Made by a program: the position numbers and the translations under genes. Positions 11,601 to 19,046 of a stretch of 64,000 nt of DNA are shown piece after piece. The notes below the pieces were generated by a model. The model was not told the origin of the DNA, did no database searches, and worked only from the letters and a program-made list of their open reading frames with translations. Within the stretch, counting starts at the first letter, position 1. The number at the start of each line of letters is the position of its first letter. The DNA is from Roseovarius indicus (GTDB lineage Bacteria; Pseudomonadota; Alphaproteobacteria; Rhodobacterales; Rhodobacteraceae): positions 682,001 through 746,000 of the forward strand of contig NZ_CP031598.1 in NCBI RefSeq assembly GCF_008728195.1, read 5' to 3'.

Positions 11601-14600
11601 CGCGGTGACCACGTCGGACATCGAGGGTGACCCGCTGAGCCACGCGGTGGTGGAGGGCCCGGCGCACGGCACGGTGGAGATGGCGCCGGACGGGACGTTC
11701 ACCTACACGCCGGAGGCGGATTTCTCCGGCGCGGACAGCTTCACCTACGAAGTCTCTGACGGCCAGGGCGGCACGGACACGGCGACGGTGGCGATCACGG
11801 TCGCGCCGGTGAACGACGCACCGGTTGCGGAGGGCCTGGAGACCTCGACCGACGAGGACACGCCGCTCGAGGGCGCCGTCACGAGCTCGGACATCGAGGG
11901 TGACCCGCTGACCCACGCGGTGGTGGACGGCCCGGCGCACGGCACGGTGGAGATGGCGCCGGACGGGACGTTCACCTACACGCCGGAGGCGGACTTCGCC
12001 GGCGCGGATAGCTTCACCTACGAAGTCTCGGATGGGAATGGCGGCACGGATACGGCGACGGTGGCGATCACGGTCGCGCCGGTGAACGACGCGCCGGTGG
12101 CGGAGGGCCTGGAGACCTCGACCGACGAGGACACGCCGCTCGAGGGCGCCGTCACGAGCTCGGATGTCGAGGGTGACCCGCTGACCCACGCGGTGGTGGA
12201 CGGCCCGGCGCACGGCACGGTGGAGATGGCGCCGGACGGGACGTTCACCTACACGCCGGAGGCGGACTTCGCGGGCGAGGACAGCTTCACCTACGAAGTC
12301 TCGGACGGCAATGGTGGGACGGATACGGCGACGGTGGCGATCACGGTCGCCCCGGTGAACGACGCGCCGGTGGCGGACGGGCTTGAGACCTCGACCGACG
12401 AGGACACGCCTCTGGAGGGCGCCGTCACGAGCTCGGATGTCGAGGGTGACCCGCTGACCCACGCGGTGGTGGACGGCCCGGCGCACGGCACGGTGGAGAT
12501 GGCGCCGGACGGGACGTTCACCTACACGCCGGAGGCGGACTTCGCAGGCGAGGACAGCTTCACCTACGAAGTCTCGGACGGCAATGGTGGGACGGATACG
12601 GCGACGGTGGCGATCACGGTCGCCCCGGTGAACGACGCGCCGGTGGCGGACGGGCTTGAGACCTCGACCGACGAGGACACGCCTCTGGAGGGCGCCGTCA
12701 CGAGCTCGGATGTCGAGGGTGACCCGCTGACCCACGCGTTGGTGGACGGCCCGGCGCACGGCACGGTGGAGATGGCGCCGGACGGGACGTTCACCTACAC
12801 GCCGGAGGCGGAGTTCGCAGGCGCGGACAGCTTCACCTACGAAGTCTCGGACGGCCAGGGCGGCACGGATACGGCGACGGTGGCGATCACGGTCGCGCCG
12901 GTGAACGACGCCCCGGTGGCGGACGGCCTGGAGACGTCGACCGACGAGGACACGCCTCTGGAGGGGGCGGTCACGAGCTCGGACATCGAGGGCGACCCGC
13001 TGAGCCACGCGGTGGTGGAGGGCCCGGCGCACGGCACGGTGGAGATGGGGCCTGACGGGACGTTCACCTACACGCCGGAGGCGGATTTCTCCGGCGCGGA
13101 CAGCTTCACCTACGAAGTCTCGGACGGGAATGGCGGGACGGACACGGCGACGGTGGCGATCACGGTCGCCCCGGTGAATGACGCACCGGTTGCGGAGGGC
13201 CTGGAGACCGGCACCGACGAGGACACGCCGCTCGAGGGCGCCGTCACCACGTCGGATATCGAGGATGACCCGCTGAGCCACGCGGTGGTCGACGGCCCGG
13301 CGCACGGCACGGTGGAGATGGGGCCTGACGGGACGTTCACCTACACGCCGGAGGCGGACTTCGCCGGCGAGGACAGCTTCACCTACGAAGTCTCGGACGG
13401 GAATGGCGGGACGGACACGGCGACGGTGGCGATCACGGTCGCCCCGGTGAACGACGCGCCGGTGGCGGACAACGTTTTCGTCGAAGGTGAGGAAGGTGAC
13501 GGAATCGCAGGCGTGATAATCGCGACTGACGCGGATGGCGATCCGCTCACCTATTCACCAACGGATTCCGGTCCGACACAGGGATATGTCGTCCTCGAGC
13601 CGGATGGCAGCTTCGTTTACTACCCGTACGAGGGTGCCTCCGGGTTCGACAGTTTTGACGTCGACGTCAGCGATGGTGAGGAAGTTGTCACGGTTACCGT
13701 AACAGTCGGGATCGAGGACAGTGGTGGTGAAGAGGCCGACGACCGTGGGCTTGGCGTCGGTATCAACATCGACGGAAGCGAGGATGGCCCGGCAGGAAGT
13801 GTCAGGGTCGAGCGCTCTGCAGTGGACGCCACTCCGGTTAACATCGTGTTCGTCATCGATGCCTCAGGCAGTTTCGAAGACGAATTCGGGCTGCAGGTCG
13901 ATGCGGTGCGCTCGGCAATTGCCGAGTTGCAGGAACAGTTCGAGGGGTCTGCCACACAGGTCGACATTGCGATCGTCGTTTTCTCGAGCGGAGCGACGCG
14001 CACGCTGACTTACGATCTCATCGAGGATGCGGACGAGATCGAGGCGGCGCTCGTCGAAATCGAGGAGAACGGTACCGGTGGCACCACGAACTTCGTCGCG
14101 GCGCTCAACCAGGCCGAGGCGTTCTTCGACGAAGCCGACCCAGACGGAGACGAGGCGAATTTCCTGTACTTCGTCACCGATGGTGCCCCGACGAATTCCA
14201 CCTCGCAGATTGGCGCTGCGCTTGCGGCGCTGCGAATGTCGCATGATGTCGACATCCAGACTTTCGGGATCGGAGGTGGGTTCGATGCCTCCTACCTCGA
14301 AGCGGATTATACCGTGAACGGCGAACAGTACGCCTTCGACAGCGATGGATCCTCGGTCGTCCTTTCTTCAGCCAGCCAATTGGCAAGTGCACTTGCTGCC
14401 ACGCCGCTGTTCAATGCAGAGCTTGTCTCCTTCTCGGTGACGCTCATCAGTGACGGCACCGATCACGGAGAGATTGCCAATCAGGACAGCGAGGCATTTA
14501 CCGAAGTCGACCTCGACTTCCTGCTGCCCTTCGCCGAGATCGACGGTCTCGAAAGCATGATCGGAGACGAGAACTACTTCCAGGCGACGGCAGTCTTCGA

Positions 14601-15282
14601 CCTGGACGGCGATCTTGAAACAACCGGGGACCGGATCACGATCGTCAGCACCGATCGTCTTGTTCGGCCCGATGAAGCCGTGACCGAAACCGGGACCGAC
14701 GGCTCCGACCTTCTGGCGGGCGGACCTGGTGACGACGTAATCTCTGGCGGCGAGGGTAATGACCTGTTGCTTGGCGGCGGCGGAACTGACGAACTGTACG
14801 GGCAGGCGGGGAACGATATCCTTGTCATCGAGGGCCCCGTGGGCGATGGCTCCCCTGGAGAGGTCGACGGTGGCGAGGGGCGTGACACGCTAAAGCTTGC
14901 AATGGGCGGTGACCTGACCGTCGATGTGCTTCCAGCGCTTACCATCTCGGATATCGAAGTGATTGACATGGAAAACGGCGTTGCGAACAGCCTGGCTTTG
15001 TCGCTTGATGACCTGCAGGGCTTGTCGAGTACGGCAGACAGTGAACTCGCGGCACTTCTCGATCTCGGCCCGGGCTTCGACAGCGCCACGGTCTATGGCG
15101 ATCCGGGTGATACGCTCGAGTTGACGAATGACGAGGGCGTGATTGTCGAACAGGCCGGGACGATCACCGACAGTTCCGGTGAAACGCTGGTGGTCTACGA
15201 GTTCTACAGCGGCGTCGAGATGGTCGGGGTGCTGGCTGTCGACGACGATGTTGCGGTATCAGGTGCCATGACGCCCGTGTGA
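5677..15282 (+). CDS. Giant FecR / cadherin-like tandem repeat / VWA / RTX surface protein
   Basis: Predicted type I-secreted adhesin or surface fibre of 3201 residues, very acidic. Order: N-terminal adhesin-prefix-like part (about 1-130), FecR domain (about 132-249, ending SATMGIRGTTVLVDI), Gly/Pro linker (about 345-405), about 25 cadherin-like (Big_9/VCBS-type) domains of 91 residues (about 408-2677) typified by NDAPVA, STDEDTPLEG and FTYTPEADF, a von Willebrand A domain with an intact MIDAS start DASGS (about 2720-2915), and a short RTX calcium-binding stretch (GGPGDDVISGGEGNDLL, about 3009-3050) before the C-terminus. VWA plus RTX at the C-end fits T1SS adhesins, and the exporter genes are nearby. 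No ATG start is available: a stop at 5656-5658 precedes TTG codons at 5677, 5689 (AGGG 4-7 bases upstream) and 5731, so the exact start is uncertain. It ends 10 bases from the convergent SulP gene. Confidence 0.9.
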   Translation: MQGNLLTSGNVPANPGSHLKRDFYLDGLELSQGNQGEDGLIIRADTDAQIVIPDPTWLFRAEFVREGQDLVLENETGPDIRIVDYFATSSPPDLATPEGARLTGPVVSRLAGPEAPGQYAQVGESARTDPIGQVETVSGTATVQRVDGTVETLTVGMKVFQNDVVRTDEGGKLSVTFVDGTMFTLASASRMVLDELVYTPEGDANSAAFSLVEGSFVFVAGQVAKTGDMEVNTPSATMGIRGTTVLVDIATIAGVVTVSASLTEDFDGSGAGVIELYDLDGNLITVITSVDSKWVIPLEGEAYEVERTAEDDASDAEIIADATNAFVNAYDRVAGGENFVELNSSSGNSGSTSDPEFDPGTDEGLDDGGVGGGPGGPEEGGSTGGGGTAAGETPTPTPPTDPTELDGNAAPVTADSVAEVPENGTVSGILEATDSDGDRLTFSIETPPEHGRVVLLETGEYVYEPDEGYTGEDSFTYEVSDGNGGTDTATVAITVAPVNDAPVAEGLETSTDEDTPLEGAVTSSDIEGDPLTHAVVDGPAHGTVEMAPDGTFTYTPEADFAGADSFTYEVSDGNGGTDTATVAITVAPVNDAPVAEGLETSTDEDTPLEGAVTSSDVEGDPLTHAVVDGPAHGTVEMAPDGTFTYTPEADFAGEDSFTYEVSDGNGGTDTATVAITVAPVNDAPVADGLETSTDEDTPLEGAVTSSDVEGDPLTHALVDGPAHGTVEMAPDGTFTYTPEADFAGADSFTYEVSDGNGGTDTATVAITVSPVNDAPVAEGLETSTDEDTPLEGGVTTSDIEGDPLSHAVVDGPAHGTVEMGPDGTFTYTPEADFSGADSFTYEVSDGQGGTDTATVALTVAPVNDAPVADGLEASTDEDTPLEGAVTSTDIEGDPLSHTVVDGPAHGTVEMAPDGAFTYTPEADFAGEDSFTYEVSDGNGGTDTATVAITVAPVNDAPVADGLETGTDEDTPLEGAVTSSDIEGDPLSHAVVDGPAHGTVEMAPDGTFTYTPEADFAGEDSFTYEVSDGQGGTDTATVAITVAPVNDAPVADGLETGTDEDTPLEGAVTTSDLEDDPLSHAVVDGPAHGTVEMTPDGTFTYTPEADFAGADSFTYEVSDGNGGTDTATVAITVAPVNDAPVAEGLETGTDEDTPLEGAVTTSDIEGDPLSHAVVEGPAHGTVEMAPDGTFTYTPEADFSGADSFTYEVSDGQGGTDTATVAITVAPVNDAPVAEGLETSTDEDTPLEGAVTSSDIEGDPLTHAVVDGPAHGTVEMAPDGTFTYTPEADFAGADSFTYEVSDGNGGTDTATVAITVAPVNDAPVAEGLETSTDEDTPLEGAVTSSDVEGDPLTHAVVDGPAHGTVEMAPDGTFTYTPEADFAGEDSFTYEVSDGNGGTDTATVAITVAPVNDAPVADGLETSTDEDTPLEGAVTSSDVEGDPLTHALVDGPAHGTVEMAPDGTFTYTPEADFAGADSFTYEVSDGNGGTDTATVAITVSPVNDAPVAEGLETSTDEDTPLEGGVTTSDIEGDPLSHAVVDGPAHGTVEMGPDGTFTYTPEADFSGADSFTYEVSDGQGGTDTATVALTVAPVNDAPVADGLEASTDEDTPLEGAVTSTDIEGDPLSHTVVDGPAHGTVEMAPDGAFTYTPEADFAGEDSFTYEVSDGNGGTDTATVAITVAPVNDAPVADGLETGTDEDTPLEGAVTSSDIEGDPLSHAVVDGPAHGTVEMAPDGTFTYTPEADFAGEDSFTYEVSDGQGGTDTATVAITVAPVNDAPVADGLETGTDEDTPLEGAVTTSDLEDDPLSHAVVDGPAHGTVEMTPDGTFTYTPEADFAGADSFTYEVSDGNGGTDTATVAITVAPVNDAPVADGLETGTDEDTPLEGAVTTSDLEDDPLSHAVVDGPAHGTVEMAPDGTFTYTPEADFAGEDSFTYAVSDGNGGTDTATVAITVAPVNDAPVAEGLETGTDEDTPLEGAVTTSDIEGDPLSHAVVEGPAHGTVEMAPDGTFTYTPEADFSGADSFTYEVSDGQGGTDTATVAITVAPVNDAPVAEGLETSTDEDTPLEGAVTSSDIEGDPLTHAVVDGPAHGTVEMAPDGTFTYTPEADFAGADSFTYEVSDGNGGTDTATVAITVAPVNDAPVAEGLETSTDEDTPLEGAVTSSDVEGDPLTHAVVDGPAHGTVEMAPDGTFTYTPEADFAGEDSFTYEVSDGNGGTDTATVAITVAPVNDAPVADGLETSTDEDTPLEGAVTSSDVEGDPLTHAVVDGPAHGTVEMAPDGTFTYTPEADFAGEDSFTYEVSDGNGGTDTATVAITVAPVNDAPVADGLETSTDEDTPLEGAVTSSDVEGDPLTHALVDGPAHGTVEMAPDGTFTYTPEAEFAGADSFTYEVSDGQGGTDTATVAITVAPVNDAPVADGLETSTDEDTPLEGAVTSSDIEGDPLSHAVVEGPAHGTVEMGPDGTFTYTPEADFSGADSFTYEVSDGNGGTDTATVAITVAPVNDAPVAEGLETGTDEDTPLEGAVTTSDIEDDPLSHAVVDGPAHGTVEMGPDGTFTYTPEADFAGEDSFTYEVSDGNGGTDTATVAITVAPVNDAPVADNVFVEGEEGDGIAGVIIATDADGDPLTYSPTDSGPTQGYVVLEPDGSFVYYPYEGASGFDSFDVDVSDGEEVVTVTVTVGIEDSGGEEADDRGLGVGINIDGSEDGPAGSVRVERSAVDATPVNIVFVIDASGSFEDEFGLQVDAVRSAIAELQEQFEGSATQVDIAIVVFSSGATRTLTYDLIEDADEIEAALVEIEENGTGGTTNFVAALNQAEAFFDEADPDGDEANFLYFVTDGAPTNSTSQIGAALAALRMSHDVDIQTFGIGGGFDASYLEADYTVNGEQYAFDSDGSSVVLSSASQLASALAATPLFNAELVSFSVTLISDGTDHGEIANQDSEAFTEVDLDFLLPFAEIDGLESMIGDENYFQATAVFDLDGDLETTGDRITIVSTDRLVRPDEAVTETGTDGSDLLAGGPGDDVISGGEGNDLLLGGGGTDELYGQAGNDILVIEGPVGDGSPGEVDGGEGRDTLKLAMGGDLTVDVLPALTISDIEVIDMENGVANSLALSLDDLQGLSSTADSELAALLDLGPGFDSATVYGDPGDTLELTNDEGVIVEQAGTITDSSGETLVVYEFYSGVEMVGVLAVDDDVAVSGAMTPV
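7135..13460 (+). repeat. Tandem array of 273-bp coding repeats (about 23 near-identical units)
   Basis: The cadherin-like domains are encoded by a 273-bp unit recurring in register from about 7135 to 13460. The conserved NDAPVA segment appears 24 times at exact 273-bp steps. Units differ at few positions, even at synonymous sites. A higher-order duplication is visible: about 7186-9074 recurs at 9370-11258 (shift 2184 bp = 8 units), and about 9075-10008 recurs at 11532-12465 (shift 2457 bp = 9 units). The first domain (about 6898-7130) and the last (about 13466-13707) are diverged and act as array edges. Confidence 0.95.
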
Positions 15283-15292
15283 TCGCGTTCCG

Positions 15293-17464
15293 TTATTCGG
15301 CATCGCCAAGCAGCTTGTTCGTCCGGTCGAGCTTGTCGGCGAGGGTGGCGGCTACCATGCGATGAAGTGCGGCTGCCAGAACGGGGTCCTCCCCGGTGAT
15401 GGCCGCGATGCGTTCGGTGCTGGCGTGGTAGACCACCGCATCGGTTTCGGCGACGACATCGGCGGTGCGTTTCAGTCCTGCGTAACTGGCGACTTCACCG
15501 ACGAGCGAGCCCTCGGCCATGGTCCGTAGCCGTAACGTGCCGCCATCGGGAAGGTTGAGCAGAACCGACAGCCGGCCCTCGTCGATCAGATAGATATCGC
15601 CGGACTGGTGGCCCTGCGTGATAAGCCGGGTGCCTTTTGCGACCTGTTCACGAGACATTTTCATGAGGATGCGCTTCGTAACGGCCGGATCGCCGGTAAT
15701 GCGGTCGAGTGCGGAGGTCGCGCTTTCGTGACGTTCCTTATCTTCGAGACGAGAGAGCATTTCGACCTCGACGGCTTCCAGTGCTTCGTCGGTCGTTCGT
15801 GCTGTCTGCAGAATGTGGTTTGGGCCAAGGGAAAGGTAGCTGCGCCTAATGTCACGGTTCGTTTCGTGGTTCATTTCCGAAAGGACAACGCGCGTGCCAT
15901 AGCTTCCGGCCAGAAGTTCGATCCTTCGAATGGTGGCGATCGCCGACGCATCAACCCGGCTGACGCGCCGAAAATCGAGTATCACAGTGTGGATCTTCCC
16001 CGACTTTTCCAGCAGGCCGCGGATGTGCGCGGTCAAGTACATAGCCGTGCCGAAGAACAGAAAGCCTTGCAGGCTGACAATCGCCACTTCATCACCGTGC
16101 GCGTCAAGAAAGGCGGTCTGTGCGGGCCCCCGGTCAACGCGGCTGCGGCGCGTGCGCAAGTCCGAGGTCGAGCGGATGACGGGAAGGCGTGCATAAAGTA
16201 CGGCGAAGATGACCGAAGCGGCCACGACCCCGACGCCGATCGCTGTCACCATTCCGAACAGGATAGATACAACCACGATGGTCAGGCTCAGAAGCCAGTC
16301 CGCCCGCCCCAGGCGCCCGAACTGGTCGAGAACCCAGACCTTTACGATCGAGGCGCCGATGAACAGAAGAAGTCCGGCGGAAACGAAGGTCGGTACGAAG
16401 TTGTAAATGTCGCTTGCGAAGGGAATGGCAACGACGGTCAGCGCACACATCGACCAGATCGGCGCACGCCCCAGTGATCCGAGTTGTTGCGACATGGCCG
16501 TCGTGGACGCGCTGAGATAGCTGATGGTGCTGCCCGCTGCCCCGGTCAGGATGTTCACTGCGCCGGCGCGCACCAGACCATGCCGGCTGTCGATGTCGCG
16601 ATCGAGGATAAGCTCGGCCCCCGCACTGTTGAGCATGATGCCGAACAGGCTGATGACCGTTGCCGCACCGACGATGGGCAGGATATCTTGCAGCATGTTC
16701 TGATCGAGTTGCGCCACCACTGTGGACAGGTCTTCAGCGGATGGCAGGACGATGCCGGAAACGCGGGGCTGCAACAGGCCCATGTCTCGCGCGGCGGCGA
16801 GGTCAATTCCATGAAGGCTGAAGACTCCGTAGGTGCCTGCCAGGCCGATGATCAGTGCCAGGATCACGCCGGTGTTCCTGAACAGCCAGACCGAAAGTCC
16901 GAGAACGATGGCAAATCCGATGCTTAGCATCGGAAGCAAAGCCTCGGGTGATTGTTCAGCTATGTCGGCGGCCAAGTCCGCGAGATTCCCGGGATAGACA
17001 AGTCCAAACGCCGATCGGGCAAGCAGGGCGCCGACCGCGGCGAGGAAGCCAGCCGCGACCGGGTACGGAACCAGCCGGACAAACCGCCCCAGATCGAAAA
17101 AGCCGATTGCCGTCATGGCGAGACCTGACGCCACGGCCGTCGCACCCAGCAGCAGAAAGATGGCTGTTGGCTCACCGGTCGCGCTGAGGGTCAGGGTCGC
17201 CGGATAAAGCACGGCCACCGGAGCGTTCTGAACCGATGAGAAGAGCGGCGCGGGAAGGGCGCGTCCAGCGACGTAAACGCATGTGGCCAGAACGTTCGTG
17301 ACCAGGAATAGAACAAGTGCCAAGGGCACTCCGGCGGAAAGCGCACCGCCGAAAATGAACGCGGTCAACGCCACTGTTCGAGAAATGTTGTCGACACCGG
17401 CGATCGCCCCGGCCAAGATCGAACGTGGCAAAGCGCCGGTATTATCCGTCTTGGAATGCGACAT
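15293..17464 (-). CDS. SulP-family anion permease with STAS and cyclic-nucleotide-binding domains
   Basis: Inner-membrane SLC26/SulP transporter (sulfate, bicarbonate or other anion; substrate not readable) with two regulatory domains. The membrane part spans about residues 15-425. A STAS domain (about 450-555) contains VILDFRRVSRVDASAIATI. A C-terminal cyclic-nucleotide-binding domain (about 590-710) carries a phosphate-binding-cassette-like stretch GSLVGEVASYAGLKRTADV, with the Gly-Glu and the Arg that normally contact cNMP present. Known SulP proteins usually end after STAS; a fused cNBD suggests gating by a cyclic nucleotide. The gene is convergent with the giant surface protein gene (10-base gap). 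The start at 17464 lacks a clear Shine-Dalgarno sequence, so it is the best available rather than certain. Confidence 0.92.
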   Translation of the reverse strand: MSHSKTDNTGALPRSILAGAIAGVDNISRTVALTAFIFGGALSAGVPLALVLFLVTNVLATCVYVAGRALPAPLFSSVQNAPVAVLYPATLTLSATGEPTAIFLLLGATAVASGLAMTAIGFFDLGRFVRLVPYPVAAGFLAAVGALLARSAFGLVYPGNLADLAADIAEQSPEALLPMLSIGFAIVLGLSVWLFRNTGVILALIIGLAGTYGVFSLHGIDLAAARDMGLLQPRVSGIVLPSAEDLSTVVAQLDQNMLQDILPIVGAATVISLFGIMLNSAGAELILDRDIDSRHGLVRAGAVNILTGAAGSTISYLSASTTAMSQQLGSLGRAPIWSMCALTVVAIPFASDIYNFVPTFVSAGLLLFIGASIVKVWVLDQFGRLGRADWLLSLTIVVVSILFGMVTAIGVGVVAASVIFAVLYARLPVIRSTSDLRTRRSRVDRGPAQTAFLDAHGDEVAIVSLQGFLFFGTAMYLTAHIRGLLEKSGKIHTVILDFRRVSRVDASAIATIRRIELLAGSYGTRVVLSEMNHETNRDIRRSYLSLGPNHILQTARTTDEALEAVEVEMLSRLEDKERHESATSALDRITGDPAVTKRILMKMSREQVAKGTRLITQGHQSGDIYLIDEGRLSVLLNLPDGGTLRLRTMAEGSLVGEVASYAGLKRTADVVAETDAVVYHASTERIAAITGEDPVLAAALHRMVAATLADKLDRTNKLLGDAE

Positions 17465-17640
17465 ATGAGTAAATGCTTGCTTTCGAAGGCTTTGCCAAAA
17501 AGTGCCTGACGAAAGGAATGCCCACTTTGCGCAAAGGGTGCAAGGCGCAGGGCTGCCATTGGTGTTTTATGCCGAGCATCACTATCCAGAGCCGGAACGC
17601 TCCCGGCGGGACGTGCCAACAGGCTACTGTTCGCGATGTT

Positions 17641-18489
17641 TCAACCGGCGAAGGGTCCGAGGTTCGACGACCTGCGTTCGACCTGGAAAACCTGGTTGTA
17701 AAGCTGGGCCACCCATTGCTTGCCCTCCATGGTCTGTCCGAGATGGCCCAGAGCAGGCTGGATCAGGGGTTCCACCTGCGACCAGAAGAAATCAGGGTAA
17801 TGCTCTATAAGGTCGAGCGGACTTGCATATCCAAGTTTCTCGGCAGCGCCGATCTCGGTGAATTCATGGAAGAGCGCGTTGATCTTTCGATGGTAAAACG
17901 GGTCGGCCATCTGGCCGATAAGATCGGCGGCGCGCACGAGGGCTGGTTCGCCCTCGGTATCGAGATACTTCGGGTCGTCGGGCACGGGAAACCGCGTGTA
18001 ATCGACGGCGCGGGCAATGCGTTCCTCGTCAACGGTATCGGTCGGGCCGAAGCGGTGACGTGCGTAGATCATCCCTCGGTCCACGTGCCACGGTGTCAGG
18101 CAGGCATCGGATGAACCGCGCGGTGGCGTAAAGGTATTGCCCTCGGCATCGATCACCAGTTCGGTCGCAGTGTCGCCCGGGCAGGCGCCACGCGTGTAGC
18201 CGATATCGTGTACCAGAAGGGCCAGGATGTAATGCAGCCAGTCTTCGGGAAGTAGCGCTTCGGAGAAAAGGCGCCCGCGCAGGATCTGTTGCCCTACAAG
18301 GGTGACCATCATCGTGTGTTCGGCATTGTGGTAAAGTGCGTCGGAGTTCGCCAGACGTTCAAGGACCAGCCTGGCCGCCCCCTTGATATAGGCCGCATGA
18401 TCAGCAGCCCGGCCAGCGAAATAATCGAGGTACGTATCGGCCAAGTGCTCGCCGAACGCAGTCGCGGTGGCCGTGGTTGGATTGAACAT
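17641..18489 (-). CDS. HD-domain metal-dependent phosphohydrolase
   Basis: A 282-residue protein of the HD superfamily, whose members are metal-dependent phosphohydrolases, often acting on nucleotides or cyclic nucleotides. The metal-binding pattern is visible: His in YHNAEHTMM, the HD pair in LALLVHDIGYTRG and a distal Asp in RAVDYTRFP. No partner signalling domain or membrane segment is seen. I chose the ATG at 18489 because GAGGGGAAAGTGC sits directly upstream; a longer frame to 18660 has no such site. It lies upstream of, and on the same strand as, the SulP-cNBD gene with a 176-base gap, so cotranscription is possible. Its substrate cannot be told from sequence; turnover of a cyclic nucleotide is a hypothesis from context only. 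Confidence 0.82.
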   Translation of the reverse strand: MFNPTTATATAFGEHLADTYLDYFAGRAADHAAYIKGAARLVLERLANSDALYHNAEHTMMVTLVGQQILRGRLFSEALLPEDWLHYILALLVHDIGYTRGACPGDTATELVIDAEGNTFTPPRGSSDACLTPWHVDRGMIYARHRFGPTDTVDEERIARAVDYTRFPVPDDPKYLDTEGEPALVRAADLIGQMADPFYHRKINALFHEFTEIGAAEKLGYASPLDLIEHYPDFFWSQVEPLIQPALGHLGQTMEGKQWVAQLYNQVFQVERRSSNLGPFAG

Positions 18490-19046
18490 GCACTTTCCCC
18501 TCACCCGGCCCGGCCAACCGGGCACGAGACTGACCTTACCGGAATTTTTTCGAAAGTCTTTGGCTAAATCCCCGTGGGTTTCCGGAAATTCGTTCGCTAC
18601 TTGCCTTTGGTATTGGCACACCGGCCAGGCTGTTTGCGCTGACGCGAACGCTCGCAACACATCCTGTGGCCCGGCGTATGTATGCAGGGATTAACCCGGC
18701 GGTGTTACCAATCGGTTTCATCATTTGATGAGTGAGGTGCGTTAGTCGGAAAAGCACGCAAAGCTTGGAAAAGACAAGAAAGACAGCCATGGTTCGTGAT
18801 TGGACGGCCATGTTTGCGGCCAAGAACATGAGGCGTCATGTATCGGTGGCATGCTTCACAACAAGCATCGGGCTGATGGCAATCTGCCGTCGGAGCATCG
18901 GAAGGCCGGCACCACAACCACCTGTTCGGTGATGACAGCCTTGCAAGGCATGGTCTCCAAAAGCATGCGGGCCGCGGGTAAGCCGCACATTGCCGCCGCT
19001 GGAGAGGTGATGCAGGAAGACTGTCGGTCGAAGCCCTTCAAGTCAC
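18490..19046. other. Intergenic region without a convincing gene
   Basis: About 557 bases between the HD gene start and the antiporter gene stop. Only short, weak frames occur, without Shine-Dalgarno sites or recognisable protein features. The HD-side end has an AT-rich GGAATTTTTTCGAAAG motif at about 18540 that resembles half of a hairpin seen at 51908-51930. It should contain the HD gene promoter and the antiporter terminator, but neither is clear by eye. Confidence 0.5.

Noticed and set aside
6241..13305. A 2354-codon open frame on the minus strand across the adhesin repeats
   Set aside because: It mirrors the 273-bp repeat of the plus-strand gene and gives a very Arg/His-rich product with no start signal; it is open only because of base composition and repetition.
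7104..13340. A ladder of 76-codon minus-strand frames every 273 bp
   Set aside because: Periodic shadows of the coding repeats, not separate genes.
7135..13460. Regular repeats as a possible CRISPR array
   Set aside because: Repeats are 273 bp, contiguous, in frame and coding; there are no unique spacers and no cas genes.
18732..18932. A 66-codon plus-strand frame in the 18.5-19.0 kb gap
   Set aside because: No ribosome-binding site, no family resemblance, and overlapping weak frames on both strands.
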